DNA of 64,000 nt from Theocolax elegans (GCA_026168455.1 CM047429.1:4217744-4281743), one strand, 5' to 3'. Positions 1 through 12,267 are shown, counted from the first letter of the stretch. Translations and numbers: made by a program. Notes: generated from the sequence alone by a model not told the origin.

Positions 1-133
1 TGTTTGCCGATCTATAATATATATTTTTCAATGGTATATTTATAAATACTTATGAAAAATGAAATAAAAATTGCGACAAAATAAACAAAAATTGAACTAA
101 AACGATGTTTAAGTCATTTGAAACAATTTCACA

Positions 134-290
134 AAGTATTCGACGAATACTTTTGGTCGAATACCAGTATTCGCAGAAAAGTATTCGACGAATACTTTTG
201 GTCGAATACCAGTATTCGCAGAAAAGTATTCGACGAATACTTTTGGTCGAATACCAGTATTCGCAGAAAAGTATTCGACGAATACTTTTT
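134..290. repeat. 45-bp tandem repeat with near-palindromic core
   Basis: Three full copies and one partial copy of a 45-bp unit start at about 136, 181, 226 and 271 and are almost identical. Each contains the near-palindrome AGTATTCGACGAATACT followed by a GTCGAATACCAGTATTC segment. Because 45 is a multiple of three, both strands stay open through the array and give a repeated 15-residue peptide. That explains the small open frames here; I do not take them as genes. A related GAATACTTTTTTTCG word recurs at about 432. Confidence 0.95.
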
Positions 291-454
291 TTTTTAACGA
301 AAGATGAATCTATCGATCTCCAACAAGCCAAAGAATATTCCTCACAACTCAGTAAGGCGGACTGCATTAACACCAGTCACTTAATAACCTCACAGGATGA
401 GTGTTCGAAAAAATACCAAGACATGCTAAACCGAATACTTTTTTTCGCTTAATT

Positions 455-1768
455 TCATAAATATCACTTTCTTTTGTTTTATGCCAATTTTTATTCCATG
501 TTTAAAAAGTTTTTGACGGAAGCTGCGGACAAATACTAGGCCAGCTCTGTATCAATTTATCTGCATGGATAAAATGTTCACTGAACTTAGTACTTACGTA
601 GATGTGATTTATTCCAGAGCTACAATACATCTGACAGAGTAGTAAATATACCTGAACTCGAAAATCGTGACTTGAAAATCAAAACAGACTGTTTATGTTT
701 ATAGTAACGCCGAAATTCGGTTGCCGGATACGTATGTACCGGTCAGGTTTACGCGATTAGAAGTCTAATATAATTCTGTTATATCGAGAACGCAAAATTA
801 ATTTATTAACAATCTTGTAAAGAACCGATTTAAAAATGCTCCGGAACATTATTCCGCTCCGACTAATTTACTCCGAGAACCGTTTTCAATTCGGAGAGGT
901 TATCACTGAGAACCGGTTCAAAATTACTCCGCGGAGCGAAGGTCTCCTCCGGTTCACAACCTTGTAAAAAACTAATTAATTATTGCTTCCTCGTAGACGA
1001 AGCTTTGTAATAGTAATATTTTTTTGTATTATTTTTAGATCTGTAAATTCGCTTTTATTTTATTGAAAAAATTCAATTTTTGAAAATTATTTTTGAAATT
1101 TTTGACTATTATACTTGATATAATTGAGTCAGACTAGGTGTATTTTATGGAGAATAAACAAATCTTTGTTCTCGTCTCGGGTTTTTCAAAATATCTCTCT
1201 TAGTTTTCAAGTTATTAAGAAAAAACTGATTTTTTTTCAATTTACGATAACTCTGAACCTAATTGACCGAATGAGCTGAAAAGATTATGGTGGTAGAGAA
1301 TTACTTTTAATAACTAATTAAAGACCGAAAAAGTTGCGTTTTCTATGGCAAACGCTTTCGGGCACAAAAAGTCTTTATAGTAACAACGATTTGTATATTT
1401 TTTTAATTAAAAATAATTTGTAATTAACGAAGTAATTAAGCGTTGTAAATTTTTAATGAAGTTTTTGATTGCTCATATCTTTGAAACTAATCGGTCAAAT
1501 CGGCTAAATACTGAAAAAATTTCTACATATTTCGTCAATTGGTTTTTGAGACAAAAATTTCAATATATCAGGGTTTATGTTCGACAATTTTTTTTCTTGG
1601 CAAAGTATACTTTTTAATAACAACATACACTACCGCTCAATAGCTTTTGTCACTCTTTGAATAAAATTACTAAAACTTCAAAGTTTTATTTCTCGGCTTC
1701 TACAAGCCGTGAGAAACCCCGCGTGTGCTCATTTTAAAGGTTTATTTTAAAGGTTATTTTACGTAGCT
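455..1768. other. AT-rich stretch, no gene recognised
   Basis: No reading frame, RNA gene or clear repeat boundary is visible. At about 835-960 a short GC-richer block repeats the words CTCCG and GAACCGGTT several times. The rest is low-complexity AT-rich sequence. Confidence 0.6.
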
Positions 1769-2850
1769 TGTAACGCTGCACTGGGGATCAGGGTGCAGGT
1801 TAATGAGGGTCAGCAATTTATGAATAGTAAAATAAATATTTATTACTGCCGGCCCAATACGAGGCCGGGTTTCGGGTACATCGGGATACGCTGTATGGAA
1901 GGAAGGGGAAGGACGGGGAGGAACGGGAGGCTCGCACGCACTTCCTAGGGTACACGGCGGTACCGTCAGCATAGAGAGGTAATGAAACACTAACCTTTGT
2001 GGAGAATCTGGGACACTTGGTCGGGAAGCTGCTAATCTCTCTCTCACGTTTTGCTCACTCGTATTCGCACGCTAGCTATTGGTTGTCGTCGGAGTGACCG
2101 TCCGTAGAGCTCTGGCTCTCGGCGTGCTCGAGAGCCGCGTTCATACCGCGCGCCTGCGCAGTACGTTCTTCTGCGCGGCACCTCGATCTCGCATCGCGCG
2201 AGCGAGTCGAGTACCGCTGTATTCAGGCTGTAGCGGTGCAAGTCGGCTGTATGGTGTATGGTGACCTGGTGCTGCTTTCGTCTCGGAGATGCGGTATAAC
2301 TTCCTTGCAGGTAGCTAGTAATTCGTTCCTTCTTGCTTCTTCAACTAATTAGTACGGTGTGAGTTTCAGGTACGAAACTCACCCACCGCCGCATTGCTGC
2401 TTGGGGTCTATTCGCCCCTCTCTCCTCGACGACGTCAACTTCGGTGATGGATAGCCGCTCCGTCTACGGCTTCAGGTAAATACTTGGTCGTGAGGCTTAC
2501 GCAGGTATGCGTATTTGTATGCGTGCTTATCCGGGAGGTCAGCTGTACACGTTGTTTGTGTGCAGCAACCTAACCTCAATTTGTCCTATGCTGTTCCTTG
2601 TACAGCTGCAGTGATTATATACAGCTGTACATGTATTTCCTTTATCTTTGTCTTCTGCAGATTGCTGTGTATCCTCTTCCTTGTTCCTTACCCTCTTAAT
2701 GCGTATTTGCTCTCATTAAGTAACTTATTTACAGCTGCATTTTGGTCGGCGTTGGAGGTTCTCCTGCTTCCTGCCTGGATACTACCTCTTCGCCTTGACT
2801 GCTGTCCTGTAAGACTACGGAAGGTCCTGGAGGCTTCTTGGTGATCGGTT
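1769..2850 (+). repeat. Diverged LTR-like block related to the solo LTR at 10773
   Basis: The block opens with TGTAACGCTGCACTGGGGAT and continues ATCAGGGTGCAGGT, which closely matches the first ~32 bases of the solo LTR at 10773 (TGTCACACCGCACTGGGGAT, then ATCAGGGTGCGGGT). Both blocks are GC-rich in AT-rich surroundings and have similar TCCTTCAGG/CTGCTG-rich 3' parts. I could not find a matching TG...CA right end or a target duplication, so this is an old or truncated LTR, and its right border is approximate. Small open frames on both strands inside it have no recognisable domain. Confidence 0.55.
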
Positions 2851-3429
2851 CGTAGTCTCCTCCTTCAAATAATGAATAATAATAATTTTTCAGCATTATT
2901 TTTCAAAAATGTCAAATTTTGAACATAAAAAAGCAGAACCTAATCATCGCAAATGCTACACATCGCGAAGTTTTTATATGCTATTTAAAATTCCGTTGGA
3001 TTTTTTTAAATACAAGATTGCGGAGACAAAATGCCATCCTAAATGCAGAAAAAAATTATAAAATTGCAAAATTTTGCATAAACATCGTCTTCTTTACATG
3101 AAAAACTATGCCTGATCATTGAATGATCATAATTAAGAACAATATTCATTGCTCGTCAACATCCATTAGAAACTTTTATTAATATACTATGGTAACGTTA
3201 AGATAGCGCTCAGAATCTAAAAAACAGTGTTCAAAGACATTTTCCGTCGACTATACTTTTTGTATGAAGTGGTAACACATGAAAAGTGTGTAGTCAATTT
3301 CATGTATTTTTTTCCACTGATTCCGAATATATAATTTATTTTACCGAAAAAGTTGTTTGTGCTCAGCCAGTCAAGATAAGACTTCTTAGGTTTGAATAGT
3401 TTTAAAAGTCTTTAAATATAAGTTTTCAA
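2851..3429. other. AT-rich spacer, no gene recognised
   Basis: No coding signal was recognised. Part of it may be the 3' flank of the adjacent transposase relic, but no terminal inverted repeat could be paired. Confidence 0.5.
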
Positions 3430-4115
3430 ATTATTTTCCATCGACCTCTTGACAGTAGCCCAATTTATTGTAAAAGCTTTCAACGGCATTCGCGAGATAC
3501 TATGCAGGCATATTATCACATTCGTCTTGAATACGTAGTCGCAATTCTTCTAAGTTTCGAGGTTTAGTTTTGTACACTGTACTTTTGAGATAACCCGATC
3601 GGAGAATCTTGCTGGCCACTCAATGTAGTCACTTCGTCCTACCCACCTGTTATGAAAAACCGTGTCTAAATACCTGCGAACATATCTATGGTAATGAGCG
3701 GAAACTCCATCTTGTTGAAAGAAAGTATTCTCGAAGTTTTGATCATTTGCTTCTATTATTCTTGGCACAATCTGATTACAAGGCATATTCTTATACATTT
3801 TGGCATTCGTATTTCCTTTGTAGAAAAAGGACCAATTATTTGGTTGTTCAATATCTGGCCCAAACATTCTACTTTTGAGGATATTGGGTATACTCAGCAG
3901 CACAATATCTGCAGTTATGCCTATTCAAAGTACTATTGAGTTGAAATATTGCTTCGTCAGAAAAAACTATCTTCTGATGAAAATTCGAATCATCATTGAT
4001 TCGTTCCATCATATCTTCGCAAAACTCAACTCGACGAACCAGAATCTGGGGTCCGTTTGCTCCGTCCTGTACCCAAGCATTCGACCTTCAAATGACCTTT
4101 TTATCACGTTTGACC
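3430..4115 (-). pseudogene. Broken Tc1/mariner-superfamily (IS630-type DDE) transposase
   Basis: Read on the minus strand, the segment carries the hallmarks of an insect DDE transposase of the IS630-Tc1-mariner group. In order there is a first catalytic Asp in SDEAIFQLN (about 3950-3985), a second in FFQQDGVSAHYHRYVRRYLD (about 3665-3730), a VGRSDYIEWPAR segment, and a C-terminal ECDNMPA...GYCQEVDG tail (about 3430-3530). The pieces lie in different frames: the frame breaks after EWPAR, where PDLTPLD-type residues would be expected, and there is a TAG in the tail. The N-terminal DNA-binding half was not found. The motifs show the superfamily; the exact family is uncertain. It would have catalysed cut-and-paste transposition and is now non-functional. 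Confidence 0.8.
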
Positions 4116-4399
4116 CTCTATGATATATATAGATTTATAAAAAATGGGGGTTCTAATTTTAAAAACTCGACTCGACCTACAAATGACCATGAAGGTCAAG
4201 TTAAAGGTCAAATTTAAGGTTACCATCTGATAGCCATGGAAAAATTATACAACTTTTGTCGTAAACATTTTCTTCAAAAATGCATATTTGCCGAGTTATT
4301 ATGTCGTCCCGAAACTTTTGACATACTCTGTATGGAGGATAATAATTTAATTTTTTTTATTAAAATTCTAAACCAGCATCACGAAGAAAAACATTATCT

Positions 4400-5125
4400 T
4401 CATAAAGTTTAGCTGGAGGGTGGGAAGCGGTGGTCTGTTTTACATCCGGCTATTGCACATCATCTGCACCAGAACTTACATAAGCCGCAGCAGAGCAGCA
4501 TACGCTCTGCTTCAAATAGCGGAAGAGATGGATGTAGACGTGCTTGTTATAAGTGAGCAATACAGATTTAATGTCAGAAATTCGTTACCTACCGATGACC
4601 GATGGTGCTCCGCGACCTTTGGCGGATGCTTGCTAGTAGGTATTATATAGTAGGTTCATGGTTCTTATTAGTATAGGCAAGGGAGACCCGGTAGGTTAAT
4701 TTTCCTACAAGCCGTGGAGTCTGTACGACCGGAACACTGTACGAGCTGCTACTAAGGCAACTTATACAAACGATAAAAGACGCGAGAGACTTATTTGATC
4801 GACAACACGGATTCCGATGAAGACGCTCGTGCATCGAAGCAACCGCTGATGTCAACAACGTCTTTGACGAATGGAACGTCAAATGCCACACCATCACGCC
4901 GCTGATTTTACCGTTTTGACGTCAAACACTTTCAACTCGACGAGGTGGGTAGGTATCTGGGATATGCTGGGAACAGCCTTTTAGTGCTCGTCTGCCTTCG
5001 TTTTTGAATAAATACCTGAAAGACAGTAAAGTAATATACGAGAGAGCCGATAGACAGGGAATCGAACGAATCACCGCGGGAGTTGCTCATGGTTCTACTC
5101 TTGTTAATATATTATGATATGGAAT
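4400..5125 (+). pseudogene. Collapsed R1-like non-LTR retrotransposon (endonuclease and RT fragments)
   Basis: The 5' part (about 4480-4590) encodes SRAAYALLQ...DVLVISEQYR, typical of the start of the apurinic-type endonuclease of R1-clade LINEs. Without the intervening several hundred codons, the sequence passes at about 4690 to reverse-transcriptase-like pieces: LFDRQHGFR (about 4790-4815), then VGRYLGYAGNSLL (about 4945-4985), then FLNKYLKDSKVIYERADRQG (about 5000-5060) and ITAGVAHGS, the degraded GVAQGS motif of RT (about 5070-5100). Several frames are needed to read these. The internal deletion and the frameshifts make it a dead fragment. Clade assignment is by motif memory and moderately sure. 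Confidence 0.7.
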
Positions 5126-5518
5126 ATATTATAAGATGGTGGTCAGAAATACTCACCTTCAAATAAACCAAGTGACAAGGAGGACGATAGAGTAGATGAG
5201 AAACTAGGGATTGCAGTTCGCACTGCAAAAGAATGAACTTTTACTGTTGGACGACGTAATGAAACGCGTATAAAGAATAATGTATAATAACTAAAATTTC
5301 ATTTACCTAAAAGTCTCTGATGTTAATAATAAAAAGAAATAAATAATTTAGTAACCAAGATGAAATAGAGTTTGTAAGATCATAAAGGACCCCGCACAAA
5401 CGTTATGGAAACGCGCCCCCGGTTAAATTTCCCCAAATTTTGGTAACTTTGTAGTACTCGATGTATCTAACAAAAAGTCTATGGGCAGGAAGCCTAAAAA
5501 TCAATTTTTAAAGTTATT
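5126..5518. other. AT-rich spacer, no gene recognised
   Basis: Nothing coding was seen. The TTAA at 5519-5522 at its right edge is the target duplication of the next element. Confidence 0.5.
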
Positions 5519-5522
5519 TTAA

Positions 5523-6423
5523 CCCTTTCATGCATTTAAGGAACTGACAATCATAACGTCTCTGAAACTAGAAAATTTCGACGTCCGGCAACGAGCTGAA
5601 TCCAAATCTGGAGTCAGATTTTGGAAATTATAATAATTGGGCCCAATACCGAAGGGGGCCACTTTAGAATGCAATGTTTAGAAAAATAAAAAATACCATC
5701 GTATTCTACATAAAATTTTAAGAAGAAATCATTCTTGTCATTTTTTTGATAAGACACACAAAAATTATTGAATTTCTAGGATATCGGACCCCTGAGTAAA
5801 AGCAGATGTATGTTTTATCATCCCGTGCATACAAGAGACTTAAACATCAAACCAAGCGAAATAAAGTCTTTCTATGAAGTTTTGGAGTAGCTGGTGATGA
5901 ATCGGGTGTGAGATTTCCGAAATTTTAATGTTTGGGCTCAGTACCCAAATCCAGAATTTTCGAAAACAATAATAATTGGGCCCCCTCGGTATTGGGCCCA
6001 ATTATTGTAATTTCGGAAATATGACCCCAGATTCATCATCAGCTACTCCAAAACTCCACAGAAAGACTTTATTTCGCTTGGTTTGATGTTTGAGTCTCTT
6101 GTATGCACGGGATGATAAAACATACATTTGCTTTTACTCAGGGGTCCGATATCCTAGAAATTCAATAATTTTTTACTTGAAATTGGTGTGTCTTATCAAG
6201 AAAATGAAAAGAATGATTTCTTCTTAAAATTTTATGTAGAATACGATGGTATTTTTTATTTTTCTAAACTTTGCATTTTAAGAGTGGGCTTCTTCGGTAT
6301 TGGGCCCAATTATTATAATTTCTAAAATCTGACTCCAGATTTGGATTCAGCTCGATGCCGGACATCGAAATTTTCTAGTTTCAGAGACGTTATGATTGTC
6401 AGTTCCTTATATGCACGAAAGGG
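5523..6423. mobile_element. TTAA-flanked inverted-repeat MITE (piggyBac/Kolobok-like ends)
   Basis: Long arms pair almost end to end. The left end begins CCCTTTCATGCAT at 5523 and the right end finishes ATGCACGAAAGGG at 6423. Each is bordered by TTAA (5519-5522 and 6424-6427). The arms extend several hundred bases (for example 5560-5655 with 6295-6385 and 5770-5870 with 6050-6150), so the element folds into one hairpin of about 900 bp. TTAA duplications and CCCTTT termini are typical of piggyBac-derived MITEs; Kolobok also uses TTAA. It contains no open frame, so it must have been mobilised in trans. Confidence 0.9.
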
Positions 6424-6673
6424 TTAAGGTCATGAAGGCTGTCATTTACTACGTGTAATTCAATGGAGCTAGTGCATTTCTGCTTGCGATAAAAAAAAAA
6501 CTATACATATATTGTTTGAACTGAAGAAGGGCATTAGGTGTTGTGGCGACCACAGCTGTGTGCCTCATTGCGACCTTCAGGTCAATAATAAATGTCATTT
6601 GAAGGTCAAACCTATTTCTATATGGAAATTCTTAGTTTTTTCTTTGGATAAAATTTTGTTTTCCAAGTTTGAC

Positions 6674-7292
6674 ATGGGAAGTACTTGACCTTCGGGAAAC
6701 GAACCTTATCCTAACTTTAGTATGTCTTTTGTAATATAAAAATATAAAGACAGCCAAGTTATTACTTGCCAATAGCCACTAATACACAAGTTATTCGATA
6801 TCTAATAATAATTTCAATGAAAATTACTTCCACTTTGATAGCTTATAATTCGAAAAATACGAAAAATATTAGAGATAGGCACTGAATTCAAAAACCAGAA
6901 GAAAGTTGAAAAAGAAAATAAGAAACTGAAGAATTTTATGCTAAATGGAACAATAAATTTCCCATATTAAATTTTGGTTAAAATTTCTTTAATTTATGAT
7001 TTTCTTCATAACTTTTCTTCAATATAAACAGTTTAAGCTTCTTTTTTTCAAATCTTATCTACTTGAGCTCAACTTTCTTCTGGTTTTTGGATTTAGTGCC
7101 TATTTCTATTATTTTTCGAGTTATAAAGTTATCAAAGTGGAAGTAATTTTCATTGTAATTATTATTAGATGTCGAATAACTTTTGTAACAATGGCTATTG
7201 GCAAGTAATAATTTGGCTTTCTTTATTTTTTCATATTATAAAAGACATACCAAAGTTGAGATTGGATCTATTTCCGCGGTCAAGTACTCCCT
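6674..7292. mobile_element. Diverged inverted-repeat MITE
   Basis: Outer ends GGGAAGTACTTGACC (from about 6676) and GGTCAAGTACTCCC (to about 7293) are complementary. Inner arms also pair, for example the segment containing TATTACTTGCCAATAGCCA (about 6763) with TGGCTATTGGCAAGTAATAA (about 7191), and ACTTTAGTATGTCTTTTGTAAT with its complement near 7240. The arms have drifted more than in the element at 5523. No transposase is present, and I could not identify a target duplication. Confidence 0.75.
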
Positions 7293-8009
7293 TTGTGGAT
7301 TGTCTCATTAATCAAAAATAACGATTTTATTAGTAAAAACTGCATACATACTTATCAAACTAGTAGTGATTTTTCTTTCTTTTGAATTAGTAGTCCACGT
7401 TTGACATCTAGTTCGGGCAGGACAAGACTTTGACATCATTGAGCTTTGCAGGGAAGTACATAAACCCATTCTGTAAATAAGAATTAATAAACTATCACTT
7501 TTATCAATAAAAACATTTGCAAGAAAAATAATCTATTTGTTTAATATTCCCTTATTTCTGCATAAATAGGTGTTTTAAAGGAAAACCCAAAACAAGATGA
7601 GCATTATTACAGTCAAATGTTAATAATAAAAGTAGCAACATATACCACACTTAATGACGCTAGCTCGGTAATGTTTTGATATACGGAAAAATTTTTAAAT
7701 AATTATTACAATTATTTGGAGCTAAATTTACTATATTGTGTATTAATTTAAGAAGGTGTCGGAATTGTAGCAAATATTACAATTTTATTAGAACTACTAG
7801 TAATATTATCTCGATCGCTAAAGCTCTATATCATATATAAGTATTTAATACTAAAATTTTATATTTTTTCAAGTTTATTATACATAAACTAATTTTTGAT
7901 TTATTTAAAATAAATTTCAATTAAATACCTTTATTCATTTAACTTAATTGAGTGTCATATTCAGATAAATAAATATTATTAGATAATAAATAATAAAATA
8001 ATTATTATT
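7293..8009. other. AT-rich stretch, no gene recognised
   Basis: It is highly AT-rich, with no reading frame, repeat pairing or RNA gene recognised. Confidence 0.5.
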
Positions 8010-8991
8010 TGTAAAGGTAAGCTACATACTCTTAAGCGTATGAAGCTACACCTTATAACGAGCGCGACTGACGATCGGAAAAGCTCGTCGGTGATCGGGA
8101 AAGCCCGCGCGCAAGCCGCGTAAGGACTAATAATGGTCCGACGCGCAAGCTGACTGAGGAGAGTATAGAGAGTTTATGCGAGTCATCGTATATAGACACG
8201 TCGCCGATAACGCCTTCCTTGCTAATTCGTGGCAAGCGAAAAACAATCGTTAACACGGATTCTTTCTCGGGTTCTGGGTTTCGCGCCGTGAAGAGCGAGT
8301 GATATTGTGGTGTGAGTGTGCTGGTGTCGAGCGCACAGCTCCAGCGACTCCCAGGAACCTGCGAGGATGGCGAGGTTGCCGCGCGCGAGAGCCCGACAGA
8401 GAGAGGGGAAATAGACGAAGCCAAACGCATCGACGGGGAGAATTAAGGTACGTGGTGCACCACTTGCGAGCCGCCGAAGCCGTAAAATCTCTCGCTTTAT
8501 GGCTATATCGTTAAGTTAAGGATCGGCGGATCTCGCCCGTGCGCGACGGCGAGGAAGCTAACGGGCGACCGCGTATGCGTGCTAGAGAGAGCGAAAGTGC
8601 GATTAACCCCGGTGGTTACACCTCGTTGCGAGACCTCACGCGGCCTATATACGGCTTTTGTTACTTCTTTATTCCTTTTCTTTATTCTATGTTAAACTAA
8701 ATTTGTATTTCTTTATAATAAATAAAATTCCCCTTTTCCTAAAATTCCTAAAATTGATCCCTTTTATTCGCGGTCCTTTTCGGCTCACAACGTCTTAGCT
8801 GTACATAGACGCGAGATCGGCAAGTGATCTCGCGGTTGCTAACGGACATCGCTACGGTAGGTCGTGCGCGGGGTTCACTGATTTGAATCCGCCGCGCACT
8901 CTCGGGGCACCGCCTAGGGAGTATAACTAGGCAGTGCCGTAGCAACCGATCCCTTTACCCCTACCTACGCGAGAGATTGTACCCCGTTACA
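8010..8991 (+). repeat. 5' LTR of gypsy family A
   Basis: This 982-bp block starts TGTAAAGGTAAGCTACATAC and ends ACCCCGTTACA, giving TG...CA boundaries. It is followed after two bases by a TGGCGCCC primer-binding site, as expected for a 5' LTR. Its first ~575 bases recur on the minus strand at 50945-51518 and 52746-53321, next to a polypurine tract, which independently confirms the LTR start. An AATAAA-like run with T/A-rich sequence near 8700-8740 is a likely polyadenylation region. Small open frames within it (for example on the minus strand at 8053-8430) are LTR sequence, not genes. Confidence 0.88.
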
Positions 8992-8993
8992 AC

Positions 8994-9011
8994 TGGCGCC
9001 CAAATACGTGT
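8994..9011 (+). promoter_or_regulatory. Primer-binding site of gypsy family A
   Basis: TGGCGCCCAAATACGTG lies two bases after the LTR end. TGGCGCCC is complementary to a tRNA 3' end GGGCGCCA; in several insect gypsy elements and lentiviruses the primer with this end is tRNA-Lys. Only the first eight bases are diagnostic here. Confidence 0.75.
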
Positions 9012-9216
9012 GGATTAGGGATTACGCCGGATTAATTATCACAGAGAAGTGATAATTAATCTTACGAATTATTTATTTATTTAATACTAAGAAATTTTTA
9101 ACAAGAATCAAGATTTTACTACCAAGTGGGTAGTAAAATCTGAATAACCGCCGTGGTATTTGCGGACAAATACCACAACGTGAGGTCGACTCCGCGACTC
9201 AATTAAATTATTTTCC

Positions 9217-9268
<52 letters not shown>

Positions 9269-9959
9269 AATCGTCTCGTTTTTGGCGGATTGAGACAATT
9301 ATTCGTAAATAATTGACTCAAATTTCAACAAAGCGAATTGTAATATCTGCGCAAGGTTACAAACTTGAACCTGGGAGAATTGAAGCTTTTCGGACGGACA
9401 TAACCTGGCCCGACGTCCTAACATTTATAGGTTAGGATAACAAATCCATGTTTATGCGATTGTAAGTGAGGTCATGCGTGTTGTTTAAATAATTTAAATA
9501 ACGATAACATACTAATTTGTTTGTGATTAAGTTACTTAATTTATTTAAATTCACTAATTTAAGAAGATTTAGTTGTGATAGACCTCGAGCCAGGTTAACA
9601 ATTTAAATTAATAAGTAGATAAGAAAAATATTGCATATTATTAATTTTTAAATTAAATCAATAAAATTTAAATTGTCCTCGGTTTTCTTTGATAGTTCTC
9701 TAGTGAGTTATAATAGAGTTCACCAAGAGAACCTGTCCAAAAAGCTAGTAGAGTATTTGCGGATAGCAGATTCAAGTGAGTGGCTATATATCTTAGGGAA
9801 AAGATAATTCCTTCAACTCTTGGCCCAATAATATTAATTTTTCTTTGCTGCCACGAATATTAAAATAGAATAACCTTGCGCACGCCAGGCCACAGTGCAC
9901 CAAAAATAGAGATTTTTGTTTATTTGAAGTTATCCGCGAGTGATAATTAAATAAGCGCA
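9012..9959 (+). other. Gypsy family A leader with CT microsatellite
   Basis: This is the untranslated leader between the primer-binding site and the gag start. It contains a (CT)n run at 9219-9262 and is otherwise AT-rich. A motif GGCCCAATAATATTAATTTT near 9820-9842 resembles the GGCCCAATAATTTTACTATT at about 60513-60532 of the family C leader, so the two leaders share ancestry just before gag. Confidence 0.6.
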
Positions 9960-10772
9960 ATGGCCGACCGAAACGCCGACAGTTTGGACCAACGAGACGA
10001 GGACATTATAGTACAGGTGGGCGAGTGGATCCACACCCAAAACGCAGCACAACTCGAGGCCCACCTAGAACAGATGGAGCTTCGACTTGATGGTTCCCGC
10101 TATCAAAAGCCGGAACGCCTACAGCAATGGCTGCTAGGCAATTATTCGGCCGACGAGTTCCGACGATGACCGAATAAGGCGAGTCGAGAAACGGACAGAA
10201 GTGATCCGCCGAATCGGGGAGAAAACGCCAGGAGCGATACCTGATGAGAGAGGTACGCATCTGATTGAGGAGAATCTCAACCATACGACCCGACTACCTA
10301 GCGAGGACCTGCCAACAGCCCCAGAGGAGGGCCATTCTAGCAGCCAATCCAGTCGGAGGGGTAGTCAATCCGACTGAATAACGCTAATAGCGACCGATGG
10401 GACGCCATTTGATGTGCCGTATCTATTCTCCACATGTCTGACAGAACAAATTGCCAAGACAAATGCTCTACAAGAGCAAATGGAAACTATGGCGGCATAG
10501 ATAACAAGGCTAACCGATGCCGTAAGCCACATGACGTCCCAAAGAGCATCAAGTACGCGATTGGATCCACTAGGCCCAAGTCCACGTGTCCAATTTCAGG
10601 ACACATATACCTGCTACCGGCCAGAGGAGTCACCGGTTCAGCAGGAGGACGCACGACTACATCCCCAAACGCCAGGACCAGCTCCTAGCGCCACCCTGGG
10701 CGGAGCTTGGGAGGGAGGAGACACCTGGGTACCAGGAAGGCCCCATGTGAAGAAAGTTCACCCTTAAGGTCT
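9960..10772 (+). pseudogene. gag: Gypsy family A gag, N-terminal part (frameshifted, split by LTR)
   Basis: The start at 9960 is supported by alignment to the family C gag at 60655: both begin MA..., share an LEMRxDGSxYxKxERLQQWLLGNY block and then an acidic region. In family A the frame breaks at about 10165 (EFRR then TGA), where family C continues EFAADTD. Sequence matching VQFQDTYTCY and GGAWEGGDTW continues in other frames to 10772. There it is interrupted by a solo LTR, beyond which gag resumes at 12268. Gag would be the structural capsid protein. Frameshifts, stops and the insertion make it dead. Confidence 0.85.
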
Positions 10773-12267
10773 GTCACACCGCACTGGGGATCAGGGTGCG
10801 GGTGATAAAATCGATATCAATTATAAAAAAACAGAGAATTTATTAACTGATATAAATTAAGTACACGGTTGCTAGTCGTGTTCGCGGCTATATATGAACG
10901 GCTGCTAACTATTAACAATTACGCTTACTTCATTATAAAGTTGTTAGGGTTCGTAATTTGGCTCGGTAGAATTGCACGCGCGGCGATATAGCTATTACAC
11001 GATCGAATATCCGCTCGATCGACGAAAATGGCGACGCCGGCCACGTGTACGAATACGCGCAAAAGGGGAAATAGCGGCACACACACTTTACGAGGAGAGG
11101 AACACGGGTATGGGTAGCACTTTGCAAAAACCTTATACTGCAAATTCGCTCTCTGGGTTGCACCCGGTGCACACTCTCGGACTCGCTTATCGTACGGGAA
11201 AAACAGTCGAACGGCTCACAAATCTCGCCTCATTGCGTCTAGTTACGGCCGTGTTCCCGAGCTCTCTGCCTTCGTCCTGCGAGAGCGCCGCGCGCATGCG
11301 TCGCGACCGTCTCCGCGCAGTGCGAGCGCGGCCTTATAGCGAGAGCGGCTTGGTGTTGTTGTTGGCGTTCTGCTAGGCTGTTCGAGTGAGACGACGACGA
11401 CGACGACGAGTTGGCGACGACGAGGCTGCTGTTTGGTAATTATTACCTCGTTCCTTGTTATTTATCAGCTAATCGATCCATGAGTTTATTTCAGGTGGAC
11501 AACGAACCTTACTGCCGTGGTTAACGAGTCGTGGCTGCTCGGCGGATATATGTACGTCACTTTCTCCATCTCTCTCTATTTCGTGGCTTCTTGGCTGCCG
11601 AGACGTCTCTTCACGACGCCGGCTCCGGAGGTTGTTCCTCGGGTCTACTGCGCGGCTGCTATTATACGGTAAGGAGTAACTTGACAGGTGCCTGGTTATT
11701 TAGTTAGTATATGTGAGCAATGTTTATGCTTACATAACCTATAACCCAGGCTCCTATACACCTCTACTCCTGTACACAGTCTTGTGTACTCCTATCTGCT
11801 CCTTAGTGTTGAAAACATACTCATTATTATGCTTTACAGGTTGATCTCCCTGTACGAGTTAGTTGCTGCTGGATGGCTCCTTCAGGATTGAGGCTCTACG
11901 AATATGCTGTTATGATTGCTGCAACAGCCGTCTTCCTTGTGATTTGGACCTCGGTGCCCTGTCCATGCTCCTGTGCTGACTTCGTACTCAGCTGATGTCT
12001 TCAGGCTCTCCGAGTGCTGTTCGCCCTGTATGTAGCCTCTTGGTGGCTACTAGTTTCCTCGATTCCTGCGTGTGCTGGCTCCGCTTCTGTTCCAGGGTGT
12101 AGCTTGTTCGGCTTTAGGGAATTATCTTCCATAATGGGTAGTTAGGGATATGTGTGCTCGGTGCTAGACGTATTATCTATAGGATTTAGGTAAATATATT
12201 GGGTAATAGGTAGATAGGAATGTGCGTGCTCGCTTTGCACCATGACAGGCACACTTGCCTTGTCACA
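10773..12267 (+). mobile_element. Solo LTR inserted in gag, target duplication GGTC
   Basis: This 1,495-bp block starts TGTCACACCGCACTGGGG and ends CTTGTCACA, flanked by GGTC at 10769-10772 and again at 12268-12271. Gag homology stops exactly at the left GGTC and resumes at the right one. No internal retrotransposon sequence is present, so it is a solo LTR left by LTR-LTR recombination. A 4-bp duplication fits a Ty3/gypsy-type integrase. Its first ~32 bases match the block at 1769, so the family has at least two members here. It lacks coding capacity; the open frame at 10972-11376 has no recognisable domain. Confidence 0.9.

Noticed and set aside
50..452. Two overlapping open frames on opposite strands with repeated SIRRIL peptides
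   Set aside because: Both are created by the 45-bp near-palindromic tandem repeat; no start context, domain or extension outside the array supports a gene.
8053..8430. 125-codon minus-strand frame (and the similar plus-strand frames at 51098 and 52899)
   Set aside because: They lie inside the family A LTR in antisense. Their conservation is that of the LTR DNA, and the frames differ in extent between copies.
10972..11376. 134-codon plus-strand frame
   Set aside because: Within the solo LTR; GC-rich DNA gives long chance frames, and no domain is visible.
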